In this document: positions 12,500-23,679 of the stretch, piece after piece
Numbering within the stretch: position 1 is the stretch's first letter
Layout of the letters: each line of letters begins with the position of its first letter
DNA from: Metallyticus violacea
Taxonomy: Eukaryota > Arthropoda > Insecta > Mantodea > Metallyticidae
Assembly (NCBI GenBank): GCA_030762175.1
Contig: CM060834.1
Location: forward strand, 28,712,501-28,776,500
Direction of reading: 5' to 3'
Length of the DNA: 64,000 nucleotides
Program-made: the position numbers and the translations under genes
Notes under the pieces: model-generated
Told to the model about the DNA's origin: nothing
Database searches by the model: none
Seen by the model: the letters and a program-made list of their open reading frames with translations, nothing else

Positions 12500-12950
12500 A
12501 GTGTTAAATTAAACATTCTGAAACAAATAGGTACATCATTCTCATCTTAAAGGAAATGCCAGAGCACACACGAACATTCACTTCCAGACAAAGCGCGCAT
12601 CGACACGTCACACTCTGTCCAACTTTCTTATAGACACCAGGCATGTCTGATTTCATCAGCTGCGCTGCTATGCATGCTATAAGATCTTCCAACAGGAGTT
12701 TCATAAAAAAGGGACTCCACTTGCCCCAAAAGTAGAAACCAAGACGATAAAATCAGGCGCCGGCCAAGCAACGGACCAAACCCTTTTCACCCAATGGTTG
12801 CTGTATGTGGCTGTCATATAACGAAGAACTTAATTGACAAAGTGAGCTGGTGCACCGTCGACGGAGAAAAACTACGTGGAAGCATTAATGACATACATCT
12901 TGTTGCACAGAAACGAAACATTGCAGCCGATTTTTCGTTAACAAAATATA
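12500..12950 (-). pseudogene. IS630-like transposase, C-terminal relic
   Basis: On the minus strand the C-terminal half of a transposase can be followed. From upstream to downstream one reads a degenerate second catalytic block (RRRCTSSLCQL, where DGAPAH-like residues are expected), WVKRVW / SVAWPAPDF-like residues in shifting frames, LGFYFWGKW, then the 66-codon open stretch 12504-12704 with LLLEDLIACIAAQ, DMPGVYKKVGQSV and CRCALCLEVN. That last part has the spacing of the family's C-terminal helix region. At least two frameshifts are needed, the second catalytic aspartate is not visible, and no N-terminal domain or terminal repeat was found. Confidence 0.65.
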
Positions 12951-13237
12951 CTTTAAATAACATTATGTAACTTATTTCAAAAGTTGTCGTCTAATATTGG
13001 AACACATATATATTGTCAGAAAGCTTGCATGAAGTTATCACAGCGCTATGTATGTACTAACGGTATAAAAGATGCAGGTTCGAGAGCACCAAAACCTTGC
13101 GCGTTAATCGCCTGCTAATCGGATGTAGTGCGAATGCTGTCATGCGACTACGAGAACAGCCGTGAAAGGAATGAGCTGCTTACGCAACTCTGACGTTATA
13201 TTAGACACTGTAGAGCTCAGCTTCGTTGTTGATCGTT

Positions 13238-13312
13238 TTATTTACAGACGCTCTTCAACACCTCAGGTCATCAGCGTCCCATTCAATATAGGGCGGGAAA
13301 CGGCCTTATTCC
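13238..13312 (-). mobile_element. SINE-A fragment (3' end)
   Basis: About 70 bp match the SINE-A 3' end: GACGCTCTTCAACACC, TCAGGTCATCAGCGTCCC, ATTCAATATAGGGCGGGAAACG. The rest of the element is missing, consistent with 5' truncation at insertion or later loss. Confidence 0.7.
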
Positions 13313-13980
13313 TCATCACATATTAAGGGACACTTTGAGTAAGTTTTTGGCCTAAATCGGTCAACAATCGATTCCCACCCCCCCTTGCAACTTTGGGCGC
13401 CCACAGAGAGTCAATATTTGCATGTCCCTCTCCCCTTTCGGGCTCTACAGTCACTTAAAGAGCACTGGGTGCCCTTTTTAAATCACACTGTTTCCAGCAT
13501 ACCATTTTTATTTATAAAACAATTTTTCTGAAAATTTTCACACATCCAAAATATTTCACGCATAATAGTTTTTGTTCAAATTCAATTAAATTTTCCCAGA
13601 ATGTGCAGAAGTATCCATTGTAATCATAGGACAAAATATATACTAACACCAATAATAAGGGATGTTTCAAAAATAATATTTTGTATGAATTCAAAATTAT
13701 TAATTTTAAATATTAAACTTTCTTATATATTTTAAAAAAATGTCATCTTTCACTAAGCAAATTTATTTAAGATATCATTCTATACAATTTTGTATATGGT
13801 TCAAAGCTACAATCCCAAGGATGCCAACAAATTTTCTCATCTCATAAACTGCGTGGGACATTTTGATTTTGAGACACTTTTACGTAATGCAATATATTAA
13901 ACAACTTATAGCTCGCAAAATATTTATCCAATTTGAATGAAAATTTGGTATACATACTCATTTAAAAGCAATTTTTTGAG
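13313..13980. other. Unassigned sequence
   Basis: 13313-13480 is relatively GC-rich with no recognised motif. 13490-13980 is AT-rich with a 60-codon minus-strand open frame and no recognisable product. Confidence 0.45.
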
Positions 13981-13982
13981 TA

Positions 13983-14253
13983 GTGTTTAACGACCGTTTT
14001 CACTACTGAGGCATCACAGGCAGTGGACACTGATGACACATGAAACGAAATTATATATTCGGAAAGGATATATATATTTTTTTAAAGAAGGAAGGCCTAA
14101 GTTTAGGGTACCTCCCCGGTATTTGCCAGTTACGAGGACTGAGAAAAACCTGGAAAAAACCCCAGTCAGGGAGGACGATCATGGCGGGAATTCGAACCTC
14201 AGACCTACCGCTCACGAATCCGCGCCTTAACGACCTCGGCCACCCTGGCGGTT
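13983..14253 (-). mobile_element. SINE-B, nearly complete copy
   Basis: A tRNA-derived SINE in inverted orientation. At its right end are the complements of the A box (CCTTAACGACCTCGGCCACC) and B box (GGAATTCGAACCTC); the body includes GGAGGTACCC/GGGTACCTCCCCGG and the left end is the 3' terminus TGTTTAACGACCGTTTTCAC, then ACTACTGAGGCATCACAGG. The open frames of 65 and 78 codons here are accidents of the SINE sequence. Eleven copies or fragments of this family are in the window. Confidence 0.88.
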
Positions 14254-14254
14254 A

Positions 14255-16160
14255 TTTAACAGAAATGCAACCATAGTAAACGTTTCAGAAAAACCAATAC
14301 AAAAATGTGGAACTTTGAAAATTCATTCCCAGTTTCCTTTAATAAGAGTAATATTCGCTATTGCTGTCCGGGTTTCATTACTGCCAGGTGCTGCTGGCAA
14401 ACTAAAACTTTAACTGCATTCATTACATTATCTCAGCTAGAAGTGAGCAGAGTGTTTCGTGTGACAAATCTGCTTCTCTTGCACTCTGCCATTATAAACA
14501 TTGCCCCAGGCTGGAAGACAGTAGAGAGATAGACTCGCACTTCGCTGGAAAGGTATGGAAAGGAAACAACGTTGTTCCTTCAAACTATGGAAACAATCTA
14601 CAGAACACTTATCATTTCCACTGGGCTGAAATCTTCCTCCTTTCGTCGGCGACTACTGGATGATGTAAAGAATATGCAACTGCGGTCATTATGAAGATAT
14701 ACCATGCAATCTTGAAGTTCAATGGGAGAAGCCTTGAGGATCCGCTACTGCCTTGTGATCCGTCACTGCACGCCGATGGTCACGAGCAAACACGTAAACT
14801 GAAAACTCTATCGTCCCCTTCGCTAAGTTACGGCAGTTGGGACTTCGATTCTTGTTTATGACTTGTTTGCCAGTGTACTTCGGTTTTCCTTCGGCGTTAG
14901 ATAAGCCGCGGAATGACATCATTTCCGCTTTCCAACCAGAATTATGTTCCGCTGTCATGCAGGGATGTTATCCAACTGATATATTAAGCAAAGAGTGCTA
15001 GAACCAAGTACGGTATTATAGAGGTAGCAATTCTGTTCCTAAAGCACGCATATGTTTGACTTTAATCTTAGAATTTCTTATTCCTTAATGGTAATATTGA
15101 AACGACGTACATGTAATTTTTAAAGAAACAAAGCAATACTAGTCGCATATGAAATAATACGTTGACGTACTTTTTCCCCATTTAATAGTGCACCAGGCTC
15201 AAATTGTATGAGTTACCAGTTCGTTGTCCCTAGAACTAAATCATCCCAATTTTTTAGTTAGTGGAATTTGAAACCATAGCGAACAGTTAGGAAAAAGAGC
15301 CCAGATTTCATAGCCGAAGCTATTTTTTTTTTTTTTCAAAATCAAATATAAAAAAGAATACTACCGACCGAAAATAATCAAATATCTTTAGGCGGTGTTT
15401 ATTGGCAATGAAGAATACAGAGACTTATTTACAGAGAGTACTTATGATAAATAATGAGATTCCCAGACAAGTGGTCCTCCAAAATGGCGTACAGCAACAA
15501 GTGTGATGATAACAATGTCAGGGTTGCAATGGAAAACTAAAGGCAAATACCCTCCCATTAACTTTCATACATTCAATCATGGCGTGTTGCAAAGTGGAAA
15601 ACTTTATTCAATGTCCCCGCAGAAAATCTTCCAATGCCTTCATAACAATGATAACAATCTCATTTACTGCGAAAGACTGTCTGCAAAAGTTTCACACCTT
15701 CCCTTATCAGACCTCTCCTTGAAAGACATCATTTTTGCTAGGCTACGCTCCTCTGGTCACATAAACTGCACAATACATTCCGACCTACGTCAACAAATCT
15801 TCAGATACATTAAATAACCACTACACTGGTCTAATGGAATATCTGAACCCTTAAGACTTTAGCAAACGTTCCAAGCACGTGTCATATGCAATTCAGTGTT
15901 ATGTGCTTCATCACTTTCGTTGCTAGAGGAAATGCGACAGAGGTAATATGATTATTAGTTAAAATATTGATCAGGTTGTAATGTAATTTAAATTGACGCA
16001 TACAATAAAGTACAGATAGCTTGTACATAACCCTCTAGTCGACTAAATGATCAATTTTTGAACTTTTTTTTTTGTCCTGGATCCATCATAACCATTGTTT
16101 TCGTTAGCAAATCAGCATTTTTCTAGATGCTATTTCAACTTTCTGAAATGTAAAAAGTTC
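14255..16160. other. Unassigned sequence with several small open frames
   Basis: Less AT-rich than the average of the window between about 14330 and 14960. Open frames at 14305-14532 (+, 75 codons), 14719-14958 (-, 79 codons) and 15503-15817 (+, 104 codons) show no domain I recognise; the last is among the longest unassigned frames here but has no motif or splice context that I can defend. No repeat family seen elsewhere in the window matches. Confidence 0.4.
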
Positions 16161-16546
16161 ATCACGCAGGAGCTGCGTAAACTACGTGAATTCCTCAGCT
16201 AGTAGAGTTAACTTAAAAAAAAAGGAACAAAAATCCTAATTTTGGCCTTATTTATTAATGAAATAAAATAAGTTATGGCATTACTGATTGGAAAGTTTGA
16301 AACCTATAAGTATCAAAAAAGAGAAACCACATTTTTGGAATTATTATTATCATTGAGATTAAACCACAAAAATGAATGGTATATTATTAATGAAATATAT
16401 AAACACAGCTAGACAAAACTATACGTGTGGGCATTTTTTTAAATATTTGTAAATGTAATCATGCCTACGAACTGAGCCCTTGATACCACCTTTGCATTCA
16501 CTAACACAGAAAGAAATAACAGAACGTTTCGAATTACATTGTATAT

Positions 16547-16576
16547 TTATTTATTTATTTATTTATTTATTTATTC
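16547..16576. repeat. (ATTT)n microsatellite
   Basis: About seven ATTT units in the left flank of composite-repeat copy 2; copy 1 has an (ATTT)n too but inside its core at about 9617-9638, so the two are independent expansions. Confidence 0.9.
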
Positions 16577-17470
16577 ATATGTTTAAATAAAACAAAAACA
16601 TGTTACTATTCAGAAACAATCGAAAGTTTCATCGATTTTCACTGGCTTTGAAATTTAATTGAATATTATTGTAGTAAAGAAAAATTATGTGATGTAAACA
16701 TTTTCTAAGATTGTTACCGAGTACTCTTACAAACAAATATATTTCTCAAACATATATTAGATTAATATTTCACATTTGCTATATTCACGACAATGCTTTT
16801 GTAAAATGTAAAACATATGCATTATAAATACAGTTTATATGCTGAAATAATTTGTCATTTTATTTTAAAACAACAGAGAGAAAATTAAACACAATTTTTA
16901 TTTAAATGGTATATATGAAGTTTCGTTACGAATAGGCAAATATTGGTGCCGTTGGAGTAATTTTTAAATTTTGGGTTTCAGGTTTTCCTAATAATTACAT
17001 TTCACTGATTTTCAGAAACAAATTTTCTTATTTGATTCAAATGGTATATGCCGATTTTTCTTGTGAAAAAACAAATATTGGTGCTGCTAGAGCAACTTTT
17101 AATTTTGGGTTTCAGGTAAACGCCTCTTTCCCTATAGCCCAATTTCTCTGATTTTCAAAAACTATTTATCTTATTTTATTTAAATCATATATGCGTAGTT
17201 TCGTTTGAAAAAAAACAATAATGCCGCTAGAGTGCTTTTTAAATTTTGGGTTTCAGATAAGCTCTCCTCCTAATAATTCGATTTCAATGATTTTGGGAAA
17301 CTATTTTTCTTATTTTATTTCAATAGCATATACTGAGTTTCCTTAAAAAAATAACCCCCACTCGTTTTTCAGGTATACCCCCACTTCTAAAGACTCATTG
17401 CTCTGATTTTGGAAAATTACTTTTATACCTAATTTCGTTAATAAAAAATGGCGGGTGCTAAGCAATAACT

Positions 17471-17508
17471 CACGCGCGCGCGCACACACATACACACGCA
17501 TACACATA
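17471..17508. repeat. (CG)n(CA)n microsatellite
   Basis: CGCGCGCGCG followed by CACACACA, at the outer end of the composite-repeat core. A matching GCGCGCGTGTGTGTG run ends copy 3 at 47411-47427. Confidence 0.9.
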
Positions 17509-17510
17509 AT

Positions 17511-18128
17511 ATATATCTTTTCACGTTTTCGATGGTTAGTAATTAGGATCGATGGAGATTTAAAGAAATTGTTCAATAATCGATACAACCACAATAGCTA
17601 CATTTCTTCGTAATTGGCTAAAATCGAAAGGCGCGCGGTGCCACCCTTCCGATCCCCAAAATGTGGAATAGATCTTGTGTTGTGTGCGTCGTGTCTGGCT
17701 TGGCATTTTGGAAAATGAAATCAACACCAATGCCTAATTTTTCACACCTGTTTTCCAAGATTCTGTGCAAAGTTCTTGATGTTTGGCAGAAGATGCAGAT
17801 TTGATTGTTGTTAGTTATATAAATTATGTGGAAAGAACTCCTTCACGCTCTGAATGCACGTTACTTTTCCTACCGACAGTGCACCTATTTCACAGGTGCC
17901 TCCACTTTTCCATTTCTTGGTGAATTCAATTTTCATCGCGGCATAGTAAACGCAGAGACGACAGAAGTCTTTCATCTTTGAACTTTTGGGTAATAATGGG
18001 CAAGGTGTGGACCGTCAACTATTGCCTGTCCAAGTTCTCCACCCCTTTTGCAATATCTGGGAGACACTTCAACTTTCTATCTCAGTGTCTTCCGCGATCA
18101 ACGTTGATGCTCTTCCTCCCGAATTGCA
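17511..18128. other. Unassigned block interrupted by a SINE-B
   Basis: About 17620-18140 and the continuation at 18428-18560 are relatively GC-rich and appear to be one older sequence split by the SINE-B at 18142-18414. In-frame stops occur on both strands and I could not assign it to a family; a decayed transposon is possible. Confidence 0.4.
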
Positions 18129-18141
18129 TTAGTGAAGAGTA

Positions 18142-18414
18142 TTTTGTTAGTTGTGTTTAACGCCCGTTTTTACTACTGAGGCACCACAAGCGATGGAAAT
18201 AAATGATACATGAAATGAAATAATATATTGGGAAAGGATATTTTTTAAGGAAGAAAGTGTTCCAGGCCTAAGTTTAGGGTACCATTTGTCATTTATGACT
18301 GAGGAAAACCTGCGGGGGGGGGACCCAGTCAGGGAGAACGGTCCTGGCGGGATTCCAACCCCAGATCTCCCGCTCACGAGTCCGCGTCTTAACGACCTCG
18401 TCACCCGTAGCGGT
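18142..18414 (-). mobile_element. SINE-B with perfect 13-bp target duplication
   Basis: Inverted copy: 3' end GTGTTTAACGCCCG then TTTTTACTACTGAGGC near 18153, complement of B box GGGATTCCAACCCC, complement of A box CTTAACGACCTCG then TCACCCG near 18390. It is flanked by identical TTAGTGAAGAGTA at 18129-18141 and 18415-18427, the duplicated target made by LINE-assisted insertion. The intact duplication implies a comparatively young insertion. Open frames across it (18147-18440, 18286-18558) are artefacts. Confidence 0.93.
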
Positions 18415-18429
18415 TTAGTGAAGAGTAAA

Positions 18430-19855
18430 CGCGACGACATTGAAACTGCTAGGCCTGGACGCGACTTTGCATTTGAACCATGCCCAGCGTTATTTCACAA
18501 TTCATCTCAAAACACCGAGACATTGCCTACAGCAGTTTCAAAATTTTCTCTTATCTGAAGCTTTGCACGCTTGCTATGTGTTCTGTTATTATTCCACTCT
18601 AAAGCTTGACGTCGGCAAGTAAAAAAAACGATTACCGGTGCATGCTTCGCCAAAGGTAGTGCTGTCGCAATTACTTTATCTCCCGCAAGTTATTTAGGAT
18701 ACCTTGTTTACCTGCAGATATAGCAATGTTGTCTACACTCCACGTATAGTATTCACAAAAATATGTATACTTGCAAGGTATGTAACATGTCTCCCTTATG
18801 CGATCACACTCGTCAGAGGACTAAATATGTTCCCATGCGTCATATTTGCCATGAAATTGTCCTAGAGATGGCGGAAGTTGAAACCATTTTGTGATTCATA
18901 TTTGTAGAATAAAGACTATGAGATCTTGAAAAAGAAAAAATAATTATATTTAACCTACCTGACCTGGTGACACGAAAAAATGCTACATTTTCGAAGATAT
19001 ACAAAATTTTTGGCTCATCCTCATAATTTGGATGATCTTTTTCAAAATAGTTCCCGTTTGGTGTAATGCGCCTTTCTAAGCGTGAACAACGTGTTTATTA
19101 AAATGCATGTTGCATAAGCAGGCATTGTTACATAATGATTTCAGACTGTTTGGTTGAATATGCAAAAACAATTGCCAATACCTTTTCACCGGCTGCTAAC
19201 AAAAATGGGCAATGATGCGTGCTCAAGAATTATAGTGGGGGTATACAGTTGACTACTCTGGCTAGAAGACAAACGCATTTCTTGCGGTAAAGGGATTTGA
19301 TAAAACTTAACAATAATTTCACTGCGATATTGAGCTGTGATGGGTCAAAATTCGTAATTTGGTTTCGTATCACTGGTTGATTTTATTAACATCACACAAG
19401 TGGAATTGTCAACAACAACAACAACAATAATAATAATAATAATAAATTTCTGTAACTGAAATAACTTTTTCTATATTTCAGCAGTGCCTGTTTGTATTTT
19501 TATTGCACATAAACTGATTTTTAAGTGCATAAAATCCGCCCCTTAGTTATTAAGAGCATGCTTGGATATCTTTTATACAGAATAGATTCACAAATAGTTT
19601 AACCACCTTCCAAAATATATTTGTAGCATTGTTTTTTTTTTATTAAATTAATTTTTAATTGTAAATTATATTTCCTAAACCTTTGCAAGTCTTGACATTT
19701 CCCCCCTCACTTATTTGATCCCCATACATTTTTGTAGTTGACTTCGAATCAGCAAGCCCTAACCAGCTAAGGCATGGGAGAGCGAATCTTTGTTGTTGTA
19801 TTTTTTATGTGAAGTGTGCTACACTACAGCAGTTTTCCTCTCTCTAGCCAGTCCC
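18430..19855. other. Unassigned AT-rich sequence
   Basis: No gene was recognised. A (CAA)n(TAA)n microsatellite sits at 19410-19444. Otherwise no recognisable repeat, RT or transposase motif. Confidence 0.5.
19410..19444. repeat. (CAA)n(TAA)n microsatellite
   Basis: CAACAACAACAACAACAA followed by TAATAATAATAATAATAA. Confidence 0.92.
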
Positions 19856-19859
19856 AAAT

Positions 19860-20170
19860 ACCCGTGGCTCAGGCGCTAAACTCAAGTTAGGTTCAAATCC
19901 TTTGGAACCGACTACCTTGACCCCAAGTTTATCCGTGGTATTTACCCTGGTCTCTAGGCAAATGTTGGGATATTTCTTTTCGCTCTCCGCTGTACTATTT
20001 CACTCCACAGTTCTGGTTGCTGTGCGGCGTGGCGGTGAATATGCGATTAGAAGAGCCACCTCCGATGATACTGTCTGGGAAACGCTCGTGCATCATTTCT
20101 TCCTAGCCTCACTCCTCCCTTAGGTGAGTGCCCCTTTTAGGGGATGTAGGTACAAAGGCCTATTAGAATG
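19860..20170 (+). mobile_element. Possible tRNA-derived SINE relic (distinct family)
   Basis: A head with A-box-like CCGTGGCTCAGGCGCTA and B-box-like AGGTTCAAATCC is followed by about 270 bp of relatively GC-rich body (TATTTACCCTGGTCTCTAGG). The spacing between boxes is shorter than in a normal tRNA, so the head is deleted or diverged. No target duplication and no second copy were seen. The 73-codon frame within it (19902-20123) is probably fortuitous. Confidence 0.42.
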
Positions 20171-21425
20171 GCAGAGGCTACGAAATATTCTCCTTGGTCC
20201 CATAATATCCCATCTTTTGTTACTCATACTTTTTCTCACACCATTTATTCATATTCCTCTGGTAACCTGCTTATTCCTTTTCTTTCAACCGTTCACTTGG
20301 TTTTTATCTGTCCCTCTTTTCCTGGTCACATACACACAATATATAATATTTCAGCACGCTTTCAAATGCAAATGTACCGCCGTGGTATTAACGGGGGAGT
20401 GCCAAATTGGTAGTTTATTAGGTTGGAGGTTCAGCTACGTTGGAAAGTTGTAATTGTTGAAGTTGTTGTTCTATAGTGTGTGAAGAATATTCATTCTATA
20501 TTAATAAATTCTCCAATCTTGAATTTCTAATTTTATGACACTGACTTCCTTGTTGTCCTCTATAAAATATCAATTTCTGTAGTGGTAGTGCTAGAGGTAT
20601 TGGTGATGGCAATAGTGCAGGTAACAATGGTGATAGCAGTGTCGAAAGTAAAATTACTTCTAATAGAAGAAGAAAATGTAACAGCACTAGTACTACTACT
20701 ATTATGGGTAATACTGGCGGTATGCTAACAGTAACACTTTGGTAGTAAGCAGGTAGTGGTCAGTGCAACGCATCAACTGACAGACAGATTGAACTCGCCA
20801 ACAGTTCAAGGATGTGTATAATTTGCTTCCATTCTCTGCACGGTTCTTAACTCTCAACTGCGATAACATTCGCTGGATAAAGTTTTTGGCCTGAAGGAAG
20901 GAATCAAACCAGCACCTGCCTCCGACCTTGGCCTTGAAGTAAGCGTGATAAATAATTTTCTTATTCGGCGACTTGGCCTCGAGTTTGGGAACGTTGAATG
21001 TGGTTAAATTAAGGAGAGAGAGTTCTTGCATAACCAAGATATCGAGCAGGGAACTGTGGTTCAAGCAAATATCATGCTAACGAGGAATGTTAAGCATCTG
21101 TTACAATTTGTTTCTACATGTCAACATCAGTAGTCCGTACTCAATCGATGATATTTTGGGCAACTAAAATTAACAGCCCGAACTTTCTATATTTTAAAAA
21201 AATTCAAGCCACATTTGCAACTCCAGATGCTCTGTGCAGTTCTGAATAGCAACAAACTCCTTTACGAGAGTTGAAGGAAACATTTGGTGAAAGGGCAAGT
21301 TAACCTACATTTTTTGAAGTATCAAAATTCATTACTGAATACAGTCTATATCGAGAGAAGGGATTCCATATGTATTTATATACGTATAGTTTTAATATAT
21401 TATACAGTAAAATGAAAATCTGAAT
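20170..21425. other. Unassigned sequence with a 120-codon minus-strand frame
   Basis: The open frame 20702-21064 (minus, 120 codons) is one of the longest in the window outside recognised repeats. Its N-terminal 80 codons are Leu- and Lys-rich (LLDILVMQELSLLNL near the start, GGRCWFDSFLQAKNF in the middle), with no stop for the whole stretch, but I recognise no domain and no conserved neighbours. Treat as unassigned; it may be an exon-like accident or a relic of an unknown repeat. The 109-codon frame at 20124-20453 is hydrophobic low-complexity and not credible. Confidence 0.35.
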
Positions 21426-21430
21426 ATAAA

Positions 21431-21862
21431 ACTAAATAAATAGAACAATAAGGAGAACATTGAACAACAAGACGTCAAAAGCAACATCAAAGATATTCTA
21501 TAAAGTAATGACAGTGCCAATAGCAACATCAAGTGAAAACTGGACTATGAATAGAACAAACAGGAAGAGAACGGAAGCTGCAGAGATGAGATTTCTAAGA
21601 GCAGTAACTGGTTTACTCTTCTTGATAAACAAAGAAGTTGAAGAAATTCGGAAACAGTTAAGTATATATAACGTAAATGAAAAAAAAATTAATGAAAATA
21701 AAAATAACTGGTATCAGCATACGTTAAGAATGAAAGAGGAACGGATACCAAAAATGTATTAAATTATAAACGTACAGGATATCGTCAAGTGGGAAGACCA
21801 AGAGGAAGATTGAGTGATATGTTTAATTGAAGACGAACAGGTCGACACGCCTATACCTTGTG
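21431..21862 (+). pseudogene. Non-LTR retrotransposon (LINE) ORF2, C-terminal fragment
   Basis: A 100-codon open frame (21460-21762) reads KIFYKVMTVPIATSSENWT, then RKRTEAAEMRFLRAVTG, then VEEIRKQLSIYNVNEKKINE and YQHTLRMKEERIPKM; with a frame change this continues as LNYKRTGYRQVGRPRGR. This is the C-terminal stretch of insect LINE reverse-transcriptase polyproteins (the segment usually reading GSETWTL, AAEMRFLR and RW..H..RM..RIPK). The RT and endonuclease domains are absent, as expected for a 5'-truncated copy. It ends near a poly-A run (21866-21877). Confidence 0.82.
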
Positions 21863-21961
21863 GAAAAAAAAAAAACAATTTTACTTTGGAAAAATAGGTT
21901 ATGTCAAACTTATTGAACGGAAATTTCTACACAAAGAACCAAATTTCTAAGTTTGAGAACA

Positions 21962-22330
21962 GAAACGGCTTTTTAAGTAGTGACATAGCTAACGAAAAAC
22001 AATTAGCATACAATTTACACACTTAAATCACCGAGTAACAGAATGCACAATCACTCATTGATAAAGCCTTCCTGAAACTAAATACTAGCTGCTACCTGAA
22101 CATACATTATACGGCCTTGACGACTGGTTTCTTGCAGTACCCAGATGTGCTCTGTTGGTCATTGTATAAACTATATATAAATATAAATGACCATCTTCCT
22201 CTGTTCGATCCTGTAGATACTTTTCCCTCCATTTATTCGTACCTTTACATTCAGTCAGAACATGTTCCACGATTCCCCCTCCTAACAGATAAGATAAATT
22301 ATCGACTCATATTCGTCAATGATCCTAATC
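21962..22330 (-). pseudogene. LINE ORF2 C-terminus and 3' region relic
   Basis: On the minus strand a 61-codon frame (22085-22270) holds EHVLTECKGTNKWREKY, the distal half of the Cys/His knuckle found at the C-terminus of many LINE polyproteins, followed by IVYTMTNRAHLG. Below it, 21962-22180 is clearly related to 29395-29625 (shared TTGATAAAGCC, GAGTAACA, CTTC.CAGTAC landmarks), so both places hold the 3' part of the same LINE family. Only the end survives. Confidence 0.62.
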
Positions 22331-22524
22331 ATCCACCATGTCCCATGACGTGAACCTGTAAAGTGTTTTTTTATTGTTGAATAAAATACATATGTTTTAT
22401 ATCTTATTGTGAATATTTAATATATTATCTTGTGCTAAATCAAACATACCTAAGCGCGTACTGCAGTGCGCCTATTGAAAAATTTTGTATTGTATTCGTT
22501 GCCACTGTAATAAATACATTTTAC

Positions 22525-22528
<4 letters not shown>

Positions 22529-22602
<74 letters not shown>
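22529..22602. repeat. Compound (TA)n(GA)n microsatellite
   Basis: About 18 TA units (22529-22564) run directly into about 19 GA units (22565-22602), which abut the first base of a TIR transposon. The open frame 22432-22668 is built from this repeat. Confidence 0.95.
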
Positions 22603-22606
<4 letters not shown>

Positions 22607-23260
22607 GCCAAATGTATACACACTTCAAGCAAAGAAAAAACTGTGTTAACATAACAAAATTGAATTAACACAAACAGAAAATAATAAGCACTAATCATCT
22701 TAAACTTTTACAGTTACAACAGTTGCTCAAAATGCCCACCATCGGCGTCGATACACTTCTGAGTACGATGAACTACTGATTGAGCAACGTTTGAAAAAGT
22801 ATCCTCAGCGATTGCATCACATGCCGTTTCAATTTCTTCCCGAAGTGCTGCCAGTGTAGCTGGTTTTCAACGGTATACGGTACCATGAGTCTCAAATTTG
22901 TCTAGAATGCGTGCAATTGTTACTCGTATTGGTGATTCCGTTCTGTCTCCATTGCCTTTGAACTTCAACAAATTTCTCGGTTTTCCAATACCACTCCAAA
23001 ATTGCTTTCCCCTGTTCAAACGATAACCTTGGTTCCATTTTGTTGTAGCAACGCTAGCATAACGTAATGTTTCCAGAACATCATACATAATCTTTGCTTC
23101 ATTTGTTCATTGTTGATTTACTTGTCACGTAGCAACGCTACCATAATATGAGTCACATCTGTTTACAAAACATCATACTAGACATTACTCTTGATTTTCG
23201 GTTCAACTTTGAAATATATTAAATAGATTTTGTGGAAGTGTGTTTACGTTTTTGGCACCC
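22603..23260 (-). mobile_element. Internally deleted mariner/IS630-type transposon with terminal inverted repeats
   Basis: The ends are inverted repeats: GGGTGCCAAATGTATACACAC at the left (first 20 bases) and, read inward from the right, GGGTGCCAAAAACGTAAACA. A TA follows the right end (23261-23262); the left neighbour is GA of the microsatellite, so the expected TA is altered. On the minus strand the N-terminal part (22867-23100: YASVATTKWNQGYRLNRGKQ, then IRVTIARILDKFETHGTVYR) is joined, after a stop, to the extreme C-terminus (LREEIETACDAIAEDTF, then HRTQKCIDADGGHFEQLL). The whole catalytic DDE/D core is missing. It is a non-autonomous deletion derivative. Confidence 0.88.
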
Positions 23261-23261
23261 T

Positions 23262-23660
23262 AGCTATATATACACTATGTGATGCATTTATAGTTTCACG
23301 GCCACTTTCCTCCGAAACGAAGACGAAAATCAAAAAATGCTTCAGGCATAATTTGAAGTGCTGGTATTTTTGGTTTGTTTGTTAGTTTTCAAATGGAATA
23401 GTGAATCTTATTTTCCGGGAATGGAAAGAGCATTCACTTTTAATTATAAAAGCTCTAGTATATCTATCAGCTAGGGGTGATAGGTGATGTGATATTAGAC
23501 AAATAAGACCGCAAATGTTTTTCTTCACTTTCCTCTTTTTTATTTTGTTACTGCTATGAAAGAAGCAAATTTCTTTACACACAGAAGCTCGTTCATTTAC
23601 ATCAGTACACGAACTCTCATCTATGTTAATTCAAACCTCAAAGGACATTACTCTTAGCCA
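23262..23660. other. Unassigned sequence
   Basis: A 66-codon minus-strand open frame (23382-23582) has no recognisable motif. Nothing else was recognised. Confidence 0.45.
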
Positions 23661-23679
23661 TTATTTTCAATCATGGATT

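Larger units (their letters stand above)
16165..17510 (+). mobile_element. Composite dispersed repeat, copy 2 (about 4-unit core)
   Basis: Same layout as copy 1: GTGAATTCCTCAGCTAGTAG, GAAATAAAATAAGTTATGG, a short (TTA)n, GAGATTAAACCACAAAAATG, (ATTT)n at 16547-16576, CACGACAATGCTTTTGT, then core units with TTTTTAAATTTTGGGTTTCAG at about 16960, 17093 (variant) and 17233, plus a degenerate last unit. It ends at a CG/CA microsatellite (17471-17506). The flank is more similar to copy 1 than the core is to its own neighbouring units, suggesting that the whole block moved as one element. Confidence 0.72.

Noticed and set aside
18147..18558. Frames of 90 and 97 codons on opposite strands
   Set aside because: They cover a SINE-B with target duplications and read SINE sequence, as do the frames at 14033-14276 and 28514-28738.
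20124..20453. 109-codon hydrophobic plus-strand frame as a membrane protein
   Set aside because: Hydrophobicity follows from T-rich, CT-rich sequence; a second overlapping frame is equally open and neither has a motif.
22432..22668. 78-codon frame with Tyr-Ile and Arg-Glu repeats
   Set aside because: It is the translation of a (TA)n(GA)n microsatellite and runs into a transposon end.
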